Assembly: GCA_963932145.1 (NCBI GenBank)
Contig: OZ010611.1
Coordinates: forward strand, 57,669,292 to 57,733,291
Direction: 5' to 3'
Source of the DNA: Acanthosepion lycidas
Lineage: Eukaryota > Mollusca > Cephalopoda > Sepiida > Sepiidae
Length of the DNA: 64,000 nt
Shown here: positions 14,301-26,787 of the stretch, piece by piece
How positions within the stretch are numbered: position 1 is the first letter of the stretch
Layout of the letters: each line of letters starts with the position of its first letter
Translations under genes and position numbers: made by a program
Notes under the pieces: model-generated
The model's input: only the letters and a program-made list of their open reading frames with translations
Told to the model about the DNA's origin: nothing
Databases searched by the model: none

Positions 14301-15915
14301 TGTGGGCACAAAATGTTTGATCAGAGTCTTATTCTCTTCTGTTTGTGCCTTGTGTTTAGGTTTTTCTTCTATATTTAACATTATGTAGAGGAAAGGTCCT
14401 CCTCAAAATCTGGACTGAAATTATTTTTCATTCTAATTCATAGAAATGGAGTAGCGATCAATGGTGTCGTCTCATACAACTGTGACTTAGTAGAAAAATT
14501 TGTGTGCACAAAATGGGTGATCAGTGTCTTATTCTCTTCTGTTTGTGCCTTGTGTTTAGCTTTTTCTTCTATATTTAACATTATGTAGAGGCAAGGCCCC
14601 CCTCTAAATCTGGATTGAAATTATTTATCATTCTAATTCATAGAAATGGAGTAGCGTGCAATGGTGTCGTCTCATACAACTGTGAGTTAGTAGAAAAATT
14701 TGTGGGCACAAAATGGGCGATCAGTGTCTTATTCTCTTCTGTTTGTGCCTTGTCTTTAGCTTTTTCTTCTATATTTAACATTATGTAGAGGCAAGGCCCT
14801 CTCTAAATCTGGATTGAAATTATTTTTCATTCTAATTCATAGAAATGGAGTAACGCGCAATGGTGTCGTCTCATACAACTGTGAGTTAGTAGAAAAATTT
14901 GTGGGCACAAAATGGGTGATCAGTGACATATTCTCTTCTTTTTGTGCCTTGTCTTTAGCTTTTTCTTCTATATTTAACATTATGTAGAGGCAAGGCCCCC
15001 CTCTAAATCTGGATTGAAATTATTTTTCATTCTAATTCATAGAAATGGAGTAGCGTGCAATGGTGTCGTCTCATACAACTGTGAGTTAGTAGAAAAATTT
15101 GTGGGCACAAAATGGGCGATCAGTGTTTTATTCTCTTCTGTTTGTGCCTTGTCTTAAGATTTTTCTCCTATATTTAACATTATGTAGAGGCAAGGCCCTC
15201 TTCAAAATCTGGATTGAAATTATTTTTCATTCTAATTCATAGAAATGGAGTAGCGTGCAATGGTGTCGTCTCATACAACTGTGAGTTAGTAGAAAAATTT
15301 GTGGGCACAAAATGTTTGATCAGAGTCTTATTCTCTTCTGTTTGTGCCTTGTGTTTAGCTTTTTCTTCTATATTTAACATTTTGTAGAGGCAAGTCCCCC
15401 CTCTAAATCTGGATTGAAATTATTTTTCATTCTAATTCATAGAAATGGAGTAGCGTGCAATGGTGTCGTCTCATACAACTGTGAGTTAGTAGAAAAATTT
15501 TCGGGCACAAAATGGGCGATCAGTGTATTATTCTCTTCTGTTTGTGCCTTGTCTTAAGATTTTTCTCCTATATTTAACATTATGTAGAGGCATGGCCCCC
15601 TCTAAATCTGGTTTGAAATTATTTTTCTTTCTAATTCATAGAAATGGAGTAGCGTGCAATGGTGTCGTCTCATACAACTGTGAGTTAGTAGAAAAATTTG
15701 TGGGCACAAAATGGGTGATCAGTGACATATTCTCTTCTTTTTGTGCCTTGTCTTTAGCTTTTTCTTCTATATTTAACATTATGTAGAGGCAAGGCAACCC
15801 CTCTAAATCTGGATTGAAATTATTTTTCATTCTAATTCATAGAAATGGAGTAGCGTGCAATGGTGTCGTCTCATACAACTGTGAGTTAGTAGAAAAATTT
15901 GTGGGCACAAAATGG
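11031..15915 (+). repeat. Perfect tandem duplication of a 2,400 bp (12-monomer) unit
   Basis: The sequence at 11,031-13,515 recurs at 13,431-15,915 with a constant offset of 2,400 bp. Reading line against line I found no difference over about 2,485 bp. Diagnostic private variants present in both include ATTCGCTTCTG, TGTGTTTAGGTTTTTC, CTGGACTGAAATT, ATTTTGTAGAGGCAAGTCC and AAATTTTCGGGCAC. The unit includes one monomer (13,437-13,631) that repeats its neighbour and makes this unit 2,400 rather than 2,199 bp. Such identity means a very recent duplication or an assembly artefact. Confidence 0.9.
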
Positions 15916-18900
15916 ATGATCAGTGACTTATTCTCTTCTGTTTGTGCCTTGTCTTTAGCTTTTTCTTCTATATTTAACATTATGTAGAGGCAAGGCCCCC
16001 CTCTAAATCTGGATTGAAATTATTTTTCATTCTACTTCATAGAAATGGAGTAGCGTGCAATGGTGTCGTCTCATACAACTGTGAGTTAGTAGAAAAATTT
16101 GTGGGCATAAAATGGGTGATCAGTGTCTTATTCTCTTCTGTTTGTGCCTTGTCTTTACCTTTTCCTTCTATATTTAACATTATGTAGAGGCAAGGCCCCC
16201 CTCTAAATCTGGATTGAAATTATTTTTCTTTCTAATTCATAGAAATGGAGTAGCGTGCAATGGTGTCGTCTCATACAACTGTGAGTTAGTAGAAAAATTT
16301 GTCGGCACAAAATGGGTGATCAGTGTCTTATTCTCTTCTGTTTGTGCCTTGTCTTTATCTTTTTCTTCTATATTTAACATTATGTAGAGTCAAGGCCCCC
16401 CTCTAAATCTAGATTGAAATTATTTTTTATTCAAATTCATAGAAATGGAGTAGCGTGCAATGGTGTCGTCTCATACAACTGTGAGTTAGTAGAAAAATTT
16501 GTAGGCACAATATGGGTGATCAGTGCCTTATTCTCTTCTGTTTGTGCCTTGTCTTTATCTTTTTCTTCTATATTTAACATTATGTAGAGGCAAGGCCCCC
16601 CTCTAAATCTGGATTGAAATTATTTTTCATTCTAATTCATAGAAATGGAGTAGCGTGCAATGGTGTCGTCTCATACAACTGTGAGTTAGTAGAAAAATTT
16701 GTGTGCACAAAATGGGCGATCAGTGTCTTATTCTCTTCTGTTTGTGCCTTGTCTTTAGCTTTTTCTTCTATATTTAACATTATGTAGAGGCAAGGCCCCC
16801 CTCTAAATCTGTATTGAAATTATTTTTCATTCTAATTCATAGAAATGGAGTAGCGTGCAATGGTGTCGTCTCATACAACTGTGAGTTAGTAGAAAAATTT
16901 GTGGGCACAAAATGGGTGATCAGTGTCTTATTCTCTTCTGTTTGTGCCTTGTCTTTACCTTTTCCTTCTATATTTAACATTATGTAGAGGCAAGGCCCCC
17001 CTCTAAATCTGGATTGAAATTATTTTTATTTCTAATTCATAGAAATGGAGTAGCTTGCAGCGGTGTCGTCTCATACAACTGTGAGTTAGTAGAAAAACTT
17101 GTGGGCACAAAATGGGTGATCAGTGACTTATACTCTTCTGTTTGTGCCTTGTCTTTATCTTTTTCTTCTATATTTAACATTATGTAGAGGCAAGGCCCCC
17201 CTCTAAATCTGGATTGAAAGTATTTTTCATTCTAATTCATAGAAATGGAGTAGCGTGCAATGGTGTCGTCTCATACAACTGTGACTTAGTAGAAAAATTC
17301 ATGGGCACAAAATGGGTGATCAGTGATATATTCTCTTCTTTTTGTGCCTTGTCTTTAGCTTTTTCTTCTATATTTAACATTATGAAGAGGCAAGGCCCCC
17401 CCTCTAAATCTGGATTGAAATTATTTTTCATTCTAATTCATAGAAATGGAGATGCGTGCAATGGTGTCGTCTCATACAACTGTGAGTTAGTAAAAAAATT
17501 TGTGGGCACAAAATGGGTGATCAGTGACTTATTCTCTTCTGTTTGAGCCTTGTCTTTAGATTTTTCTTCTATATTTAACATTATGTAGAGGCAAGGCCCT
17601 CCTCAAAATCTGGATTGAAATTATTTTTCATTCTAATTCATAGAAATGGAGTAGCGTGCAATGGTGTCGTCTCATACAACTGTGAGTTAGTAGAAAAATT
17701 TGTGGGCACAAAATGTTTGATCAGTGTCTTATTCTCTTCTGTTTGTGCCTTGTCTTTAGCTTTTTCTTCTATATTTAACATTATGTAGAGGCAAGGCCCC
17801 CCTCTAAATCTGGATTGAAATTATTTTTCATTCTAATTCATAGAAATGGAGTAGCGTGCAATGGTGTCGTCTCATACAACTGTGAGTTAGTAGAAAAATT
17901 TGTGGGCACAAAATGGGTGATCAGTGACTTATTCTCTTCTGTTTGTGCCTTGTCTTTAGCTTTTTCTTCTATATTTAACATTATGTAGAGGCAAGGCCCC
18001 CCTCTAAATCTTGATGGAAATTATTTTTAATTCTAATTCATAGAAATGGAGTAGCGTGCAATGGTGTCGTCTCATACAACTGTCAGTTAGTAGAAAAATT
18101 TGTGGGCACAAAATGGGTGATCAGTGTCTTATTCTCTTCTGTTTGTGCCTTGTCTTTACCTTTTCCTTCTATATTTAACATTATGTAGAGGCAAGTCCCC
18201 CCTCTAAATCTGGATTGAAATTATTTTTCTTTCTAATTCATAGAAATGGAGTAGCGTGCAATGGTGTCGTCTCATACAACTGTGAGTTAGTAGAAAAATT
18301 TGTGGGCACAAAATGGGTGATCAGTGTCTTATTCTCTTCTGTTTGTGCCTTGTCTTTAGCTTTTTCTTCTATATTTAACATTATGTAGAGTCAAGGCCCC
18401 CCTCTAAATCTGGATTGAAATTATTTTTTATTCTAATTCATAGAAATGGAGTAGCGTGCAATGGTGTCGTCTCATACAACTGTGAGTTAGTAGAAAAATT
18501 TGTGGGCACAAAATGGGTGATCAGTGATATATTCTCTTCTGTTTGTGCCTTGTCGTTATCTTTTTCTTCTATATTTAACATTATGTAGAGTCAAGGCCCC
18601 CCTCTAAATCTGGATTGAAATTATTTTTCATACTAATTCATAGAAATGGAGTAGCGTGCAATGGTGTCGTCTCATACAACTGTGAGTTAGTAGAAAAATT
18701 TGTGGGCACAAAATGGGCGATCAGTGTCTTATTCTCTTCTGTTTGTGCCTTGTCTTAAGATTTTTCTCCTATATTTAACATTATTTAGAGGCATGGCCCC
18801 CACTAAATCTGGTTTGAAATTATTTTTCATTCTAATTCATAGAAATGGAGTAGCGTGCAATGGTGTCTTCTCATACAACTGTGAGTTAGTAGAAAAATTT

Positions 18901-19581
18901 GTGGGCAAAAAATGGGTGATCAGTGTCTTATTCTCTTCTGTTTGTGCCTTGTCTTTACCTTTTTCTTCTATATTTAACATTAAGGAGAGGCAAGGCCCCC
19001 CTCTAAATCTGGATTGAAATTATTTTTCATTCTAATTCATAGAAATGGAGTAGTGTGCAATGGTGTCGTTTCATACAACTGTGAGTTAGTAGAAAAATTT
19101 GTGGGCACAAAATGGGTGATCAGTGACTTATTCTCTTCTGTTTGAGCCTTGTCTTTACCTTTTTCTTCTCTATTTAACATTATGTAGAGGCAAAGCCCCC
19201 CTCTAAATCTGGATTGAAATTATTTTTCATTCTAATTCATAGAAATGGAGTAGCGTGCAATGGTGTCGTCTCATACAACTGTGAGTTAGTAGAAAAATTT
19301 ATGGGCACAAAATGTTTGATCAGAGTCTTATTCTCTTCTGTTTGTGCCGTGTGTTTAGCTTTTTCTTCTATATTTAACATTATGTAGAGGCAAGGCCCTC
19401 CTCAAAATCTGGATTGAAATTATTTTTCATTCTAATTCATAGAAATGGAGTAGCGTGCAATGGTGTCGTCTCATACAACTGTGAGTTAGTAGAAAAATTT
19501 GTGGGCACAAAATGTTTGATCAGAGATTTATTCTCTTCTGTTTGTGCCTTGTGTTTAGCTTTTTCTTCTATATTTAACATT

Positions 19582-19768
19582 ATGTAGAGGCAAGCCCCTC
19601 CTCAAAATCTGGATTGAAATTATTTTTCATTTTAATTCATAGAAATGGAGTAGCGTGCAATGGTGTCGTCTCATACAACTGTGAGTTAGTAGAAAAAAAT
19701 GTTTGATCAGAGACTTATTCTCTTCTGTTTGTGCCTTGTCTTTAGCTTTTTCTTCTATATTTAACATT
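19582..19768 (+). repeat. Short monomer (187 bp) with a 13 bp deletion
   Basis: The segment that normally reads GTAGAAAAATTTGTGGGCAC before AAAATGTTTGATC is reduced to GTAGAAAAAAATGTTTGATC. This removes 13 bp and most of the central dyad. The deletion joins two A-runs, which suggests slippage between them. It is the shortest complete monomer I noticed. Confidence 0.85.
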
Positions 19769-20387
19769 ATGTAGAGGCAAGGCCCCCCTCTAAATCTGGA
19801 TTGAAATTATTTTTCATTCTAATTCATAGAAATGGAGTAGCGTGCAATGGTGTCGTCTCATACTACTGTGAGTTAGTAAAAAAATTTGTGGGCACAAAAT
19901 GGGTGATCAGTGACATATTCTCTTCTTTTTGTGCCTTGTCTTTAGCTTTTTCTTCTATATTTAACATTAAGTAGAGGCAAGGGCACCCTCTAAATCTGGA
20001 TTGAAATTATTTTTCATTCTAATTCATAGAAATGGAGTAGCATGCAATGGTGTCGTGTCATACAACTGTGAGTTAGTAGAAAAATTTGTGGGCACAAAAT
20101 GGGTGATCAGTGACTTATTCTCTTCTGTTTGTGCCTTGTCTTTAGCTTTTTCTTCTATATTTAACATTATCTAGAGGCAAGGCCCCCCTCTAAATCTGGA
20201 TTGAAATTATTTTTCATTCTAATTCATGGAAATGGAGTAGCGTGGAATGGTGTCGTCTCATACAACTGTGAGTTAGTAGAAAAATTTGTGGGCACAAAAT
20301 GGGTGATCTGTGACTTATTCTCTTCTGTTTGTGTCTTGACTTTACCTTTTTCTTCTATATTTAACATTATGTAGAGGCAAGGCCCCA

Positions 20388-23387
20388 CTCTAAATCTGGA
20401 TTGAAATTATTTTTCATTCTAATTCATGGAAATGGAGTAGCGTGCAATGGTGTCGTCTCATACAACTGTGAGTTAGTAGAAAAATTTGTGGGCACAAAAT
20501 GGGTGATCAGTGTCTTATTCTCTTCTGTTTGTGCCTTGTCTTTACCTTTTCCTTCTATATTTAACATTATGTAGAGGCAAGGCCCCCCTCTAAATCTGGA
20601 TTGAAAGTATTTTTCATTCTAATTCATAGAAATGGAGTAGCGTGCAATGGTGTCGTCTCATACAACTGTGAGTTAGTTGAAAAATTTGTGGGCATAAAAT
20701 AGGTGATCAATTACTTATTCTCTTCTTTTTGTGCCTTGTCTTTAGCTTTTTCTTCTATATTTAAGATTATGTAGAGGCAAGGCCCCCCTCTAAATCTGGA
20801 TTGAAATTATTTTTCATTCTAATTCATAGAAATGGAGTAGCGTGTAATGGTGTCGTCTCATACAACTGTGAGTTAGTAGAAAAATTTGTGGGCACAAAAT
20901 GGGTGATCAGTGTCTTATTCTCTTCTGTTTGTGCCTTGTCTTTATCTTTTTCTTCTATATTTAACATTATGTTGAGGCAAGTCCCCCCTCTAAATCTGGA
21001 TTGAAATTATTTTTCTTTTTAATTCATAGAAATGGAGTAGCGTGCAATGGTGTCATCTCATACAACTGTCAGTTAGTAGAAAAATTTGTGGGCAAAAAAT
21101 GGTTGATCAGTGACTTATTCTCTTCTGTTTGTGCCTTGTCTTTACCTTTTTCTTCTATATTTAACATTATGGAGATGCAAGGCCCCCTTCTAAATCTGGA
21201 TTGAAATTATTTTTCATTCTAATTCATAGAAATGGAGTAGCGTGCAATGGTGTCGTCTCATACAACTGTGAGTTAGTAGAAAAATTCGTGGGCACAAAAT
21301 GGGTGATCAGTGACATATTCTCTTCTTTTTGTGCCTTGTCTTTAGCTTTTTCTTCTATATTTAACATTATGTAGAGGCAAGGCCCCCCTCTAAATCTGGA
21401 TTGAAATTATTTTTCATTCTAATTCATAGAAATGGAGTAGCGTGCAATGGTGTCGTCTCATACAACTGTGAGTTAGTAGAAAAATTTGTGGGCACAAAAT
21501 GGGTGATCAGTGTCTTATTCTCTTCTGTTTGTGCCTTGTCTTTACCTTTTCCTTCTATATTTAACATTATGTAGAGGCAAGCCCCCCCTCTAAATCTGGA
21601 TTGAAATTATTTTTCTTTCTAATTCATAGAAATGGAGTAGCGTGCAATGGTGTCGTCTCATACAACTGTGAGGTAGTAGAAAAATTTGTGGGCACAAAAT
21701 GGGTGATCAGTGTCTTATTCTCTTCTGTTTGTGCCTTGTCTTTATCTTTTTCTTCTATATTTAACATTATGTAGAGGCAAGGCCCCCCTCTAAATCTGGA
21801 TTGAAAGTATTTTTCATTCTAATTCATAGAAATGGAGTAGCGTGCAATGGTGTCGTCTCATACAACTGTGAGTTAGTAGAAAAATTTGTGGGCACAAAAT
21901 AGGTGATCAATGACTTATTCTCTTCTGTTTGTGCCTTGTCTTTAGCTTTTTCTTCTATATTTAACATTATGTAGAGGCAAGGCCCCCCTCTAAATCTGGA
22001 TTGAAATTATTTTTCTTTCTAATTCATAGAAATGGAGTAGCGTGCAATGGTGTCGTCTCATACAACTGTGAGTTAGTAGAAAAATTTGTGGGCACAAAAT
22101 GGGTGATCAGTGTCTTATTCTCTTCTGTTTGTGCCTTGTCTTTATCTTTTTCTTCTATATTTAACATTATGTAGAGGCAAGGCTCCCCTCTAAATCTGGA
22201 TTGAAAGTATTTTTCATTCAAATTCATAGAAATGGAGTAGCGTGCAATGGTGTCGTCTCATACAACTGTGAGTTAGTAGAAAAATTTGTGGGCACAAAAT
22301 GGGTGATCAGTGTCTTATTCTCTTCTGTTTGTGCCTTGTCTTTAGCTTTTTCTTCTATATTTAACATTATGTAGAGGCAAGGCCCCCCTCTAAATCTGGA
22401 TTGAAATTATTTTTCATTCTAATTCATAGAAATGGAGTAGCGTGCAATAGTGTCATCTCATACAACTGTCAGTTAGTAGAAAAATTTGTGGGCAAAAAAT
22501 GGGTGATCAGTATCTTATTCTCTTCTGTTTGTGCCTTGTCTTTACCTTTTTCTTCTATATTTAACATTATGTAGAGGCAAGCCCCCCCTCTAAATCTGGA
22601 TTGAAATTTTTTTTCTTTCTAATTCATAGAAATGGAGTAGCGTGCAATGGTGTCGTCTCATACAACTGTGAGTTAGTAGAAAAATTTGTGGGCACAAAAT
22701 GGGTGATCAGTGTCTTATTCTCTTCTGTTTGTGCCTTGTCTTTATCTTTTTCTTCTATATTTAACATTATGTAGAGGCAAGGCCCCCCTCTAAATCTGGA
22801 TTGAAATTATTTTTCATTCTAATTCATAGAAATGGAGTAGCGTGCAATGGTGTCGTCTCATACAACTGAGAGTCAGTAGAAAAATTTGTGGGCACAAAAT
22901 AGGTGATCAATGACTTATTCTCTTCTGTTTGTGCCTTGTCTTTAGCTTTTTCTTCTATATTTAACATTATGTAGAGGCAAGGCCCCCCTCTAAATCTGGA
23001 TTGAAATTATTTTTCATTCTAATTCATAGAAATGGAGTAGCGTGCAATGGTGTCGTGTCATACAACTGTGAGTTAGTAGAAAAATTTGTGGGCACAAAAT
23101 GGGTGATCAGTGTCTTATTCTCTTCTGTTTGTGCCTTGTCTTAAGATTTTTCTCCTATATTTAACATTATGTAGAGGCAAGGCCCCCCTCTAAATGTGGA
23201 TTGAAATTATTTTTCATTCTAATTCATAGAAATGGAGTAGCGTGCAATGGTGTCGTCTCATAAAACTGTGAGATAGTAGCAAAATTTGTGGGCACAATAT
23301 GGGAGATCAGTGTCTTATTCTCTTCTCTTTGTGCCTTGTCTTTACCTTTTTATTCTATATTTAACATTATGTAGAGGCAAGGCCCCC
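20388..23387 (+). repeat. Higher-order repeat, unit 1 (3,000 bp, 15 monomers)
   Basis: The first 2,184 bp (20,388-22,571) match 23,388-25,571 with one difference seen by eye: GTTGAGG at 20,973 against GTAGAGG at 23,973. Private markers are AATTCATGGAAATGG, TCAATTACTTATTC, TTTAAGATTATG, TTTTCTTTTTAATTC, ATGGAGATGCAAGG and GTGCAATAGTGTCATC. The rest of the unit matches the second unit at an offset of 3,400 bp. Confidence 0.9.
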
Positions 23388-26300
23388 CTCTAAATCTGGA
23401 TTGAAATTATTTTTCATTCTAATTCATGGAAATGGAGTAGCGTGCAATGGTGTCGTCTCATACAACTGTGAGTTAGTAGAAAAATTTGTGGGCACAAAAT
23501 GGGTGATCAGTGTCTTATTCTCTTCTGTTTGTGCCTTGTCTTTACCTTTTCCTTCTATATTTAACATTATGTAGAGGCAAGGCCCCCCTCTAAATCTGGA
23601 TTGAAAGTATTTTTCATTCTAATTCATAGAAATGGAGTAGCGTGCAATGGTGTCGTCTCATACAACTGTGAGTTAGTTGAAAAATTTGTGGGCATAAAAT
23701 AGGTGATCAATTACTTATTCTCTTCTTTTTGTGCCTTGTCTTTAGCTTTTTCTTCTATATTTAAGATTATGTAGAGGCAAGGCCCCCCTCTAAATCTGGA
23801 TTGAAATTATTTTTCATTCTAATTCATAGAAATGGAGTAGCGTGTAATGGTGTCGTCTCATACAACTGTGAGTTAGTAGAAAAATTTGTGGGCACAAAAT
23901 GGGTGATCAGTGTCTTATTCTCTTCTGTTTGTGCCTTGTCTTTATCTTTTTCTTCTATATTTAACATTATGTAGAGGCAAGTCCCCCCTCTAAATCTGGA
24001 TTGAAATTATTTTTCTTTTTAATTCATAGAAATGGAGTAGCGTGCAATGGTGTCATCTCATACAACTGTCAGTTAGTAGAAAAATTTGTGGGCAAAAAAT
24101 GGTTGATCAGTGACTTATTCTCTTCTGTTTGTGCCTTGTCTTTACCTTTTTCTTCTATATTTAACATTATGGAGATGCAAGGCCCCCTTCTAAATCTGGA
24201 TTGAAATTATTTTTCATTCTAATTCATAGAAATGGAGTAGCGTGCAATGGTGTCGTCTCATACAACTGTGAGTTAGTAGAAAAATTCGTGGGCACAAAAT
24301 GGGTGATCAGTGACATATTCTCTTCTTTTTGTGCCTTGTCTTTAGCTTTTTCTTCTATATTTAACATTATGTAGAGGCAAGGCCCCCCTCTAAATCTGGA
24401 TTGAAATTATTTTTCATTCTAATTCATAGAAATGGAGTAGCGTGCAATGGTGTCGTCTCATACAACTGTGAGTTAGTAGAAAAATTTGTGGGCACAAAAT
24501 GGGTGATCAGTGTCTTATTCTCTTCTGTTTGTGCCTTGTCTTTACCTTTTCCTTCTATATTTAACATTATGTAGAGGCAAGCCCCCCCTCTAAATCTGGA
24601 TTGAAATTATTTTTCTTTCTAATTCATAGAAATGGAGTAGCGTGCAATGGTGTCGTCTCATACAACTGTGAGGTAGTAGAAAAATTTGTGGGCACAAAAT
24701 GGGTGATCAGTGTCTTATTCTCTTCTGTTTGTGCCTTGTCTTTATCTTTTTCTTCTATATTTAACATTATGTAGAGGCAAGGCCCCCCTCTAAATCTGGA
24801 TTGAAAGTATTTTTCATTCTAATTCATAGAAATGGAGTAGCGTGCAATGGTGTCGTCTCATACAACTGTGAGTTAGTAGAAAAATTTGTGGGCACAAAAT
24901 AGGTGATCAATGACTTATTCTCTTCTGTTTGTGCCTTGTCTTTAGCTTTTTCTTCTATATTTAACATTATGTAGAGGCAAGGCCCCCCTCTAAATCTGGA
25001 TTGAAATTATTTTTCTTTCTAATTCATAGAAATGGAGTAGCGTGCAATGGTGTCGTCTCATACAACTGTGAGTTAGTAGAAAAATTTGTGGGCACAAAAT
25101 GGGTGATCAGTGTCTTATTCTCTTCTGTTTGTGCCTTGTCTTTATCTTTTTCTTCTATATTTAACATTATGTAGAGGCAAGGCTCCCCTCTAAATCTGGA
25201 TTGAAAGTATTTTTCATTCAAATTCATAGAAATGGAGTAGCGTGCAATGGTGTCGTCTCATACAACTGTGAGTTAGTAGAAAAATTTGTGGGCACAAAAT
25301 GGGTGATCAGTGTCTTATTCTCTTCTGTTTGTGCCTTGTCTTTAGCTTTTTCTTCTATATTTAACATTATGTAGAGGCAAGGCCCCCCTCTAAATCTGGA
25401 TTGAAATTATTTTTCATTCTAATTCATAGAAATGGAGTAGCGTGCAATAGTGTCATCTCATACAACTGTCAGTTAGTAGAAAAATTTGTGGGCAAAAAAT
25501 GGGTGATCAGTATCTTATTCTCTTCTGTTTGTGCCTTGTCTTTACCTTTTTCTTCTATATTTAACATTATGGAGACGCAAGGCCCCCTTCTAAATCTGGA
25601 TTGAAATTATTTTTCATTCTAATTCATAGAAATGGAGTAGCGTGCAATGGTGTCGTGTCATACAACTGTGAGTTAGTAGAAAAATTCGTGGGCACAAAAT
25701 GGGTGATCAGTGACATATTCTCTTCTTTTTGTGCCTTGTCTTTAGCTTTTTCTTCTATATTTAACATTATGTAGAGGCAAGGCCCCCCTCTAAATCTGGA
25801 TTGAAATTATTTTTCATTCTAATTCATAGAAATGGAGTAGCGTGCAATGGTGTCGTCTCATACAACTGTGAGTTAGTAGAAAAATTTGTGAGCACAAAAT
25901 GGGTGATCAGTGACTTATTCTCTTCTGTTTGTGCCTTGTCTTTACCTTTTCCTTCTATATTTAACATTATGTAGAGGCAAGCCCCCCCTCTAAATCTGGA
26001 TTGAAATTTTTTTTCTTTCTAATTCATAGAAATGGAGTAGCGTGCAATGGTGTCGTCTCATACAACTGTGAGTTAGTAGAAAAATTTGTGGGCACAAAAT
26101 GGGTGATCAGTGTCTTATTCTCTTCTGTTTGTGCCTTGTCTTTATCTTTTTCTTCTATATTTAACATTATGTAGAGGCAAGGCCCCCCTCTAAATCTGGA
26201 TTGAAATTATTTTTCATTCTAATTCATAGAAATGGAGTAGCGTGCAATGGTGTCGTCTCATACAACTGAGAGTTAGTAGAAAAATTTGTGGGCACAAAAT

Positions 26301-26787
26301 AGGTGATCAATGACTTATTCTCTTCTGTTTGTGCCTTGTCTTTAGCTTTTTCTTCTATATTTAACATTATGTAGAGGCAAGGCCCCCCTCTAAATCTGGA
26401 TTGAAATTATTTTTCTTTCTAATTCATAGAAATGGAGTAGCGTGCAATGGTGTCGTCTCATACAACTGTGAGTTAGTAGAAAAATTTGTGGGCACAAAAT
26501 GGGTGATCAGTGTCTTATTCTCTTCTGTTTGTGCCTTGTCTTAAGATTTTTCTCCTATATTTAACATTATGTAGAGGCAAGGCCCCCCTCTAAATGTGGA
26601 TTGAAATTATTTTTCATTCTAATTCATAGAAATGGAGTAGCGTGCAATGGTGTCGTCTCATAAAACTGTGAGATAGTAGCAAAATTTGTGGGCACAATAT
26701 GGGAGATCAGTGTCTTATTCTCTTCTCTTTGTGCCTTGTCTTTACCTTTTTATTCTATATTTAACATTATGTAGAGGCAAGGCCCCC
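23388..26787 (+). repeat. Higher-order repeat, unit 2 (3,400 bp, 17 monomers)
   Basis: Copy of the preceding unit with two extra monomers at about 25,569-25,968. These begin ATGGAGACGCAAGG and resemble monomers already present at about 24,169-24,568. The insertion therefore came from inside the same unit. After it, homology resumes (GAAATTTTTTTTCTTTC at 22,605 and 26,005; AAAACTGTGAGATAGTAGC at 23,263 and 26,663). Confidence 0.88.

Larger units (their letters stand above)
8990..20387 (+). repeat. Array zone 2: 2.2/2.4 kb higher-order repeats then looser monomers
   Basis: Zone 2 opens with a higher-order repeat built from 11 or 12 monomers (about 9,186-16,105). From about 16.1 to 20.4 kb it continues with less regular monomers that carry TTTACCTTTTCCTTC, TTTATCTTTTTC and GAGTCAAGG variants. 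The TCTTAAGATTTTTCTCC monomer type is frequent. No non-satellite sequence was found. Confidence 0.75.
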
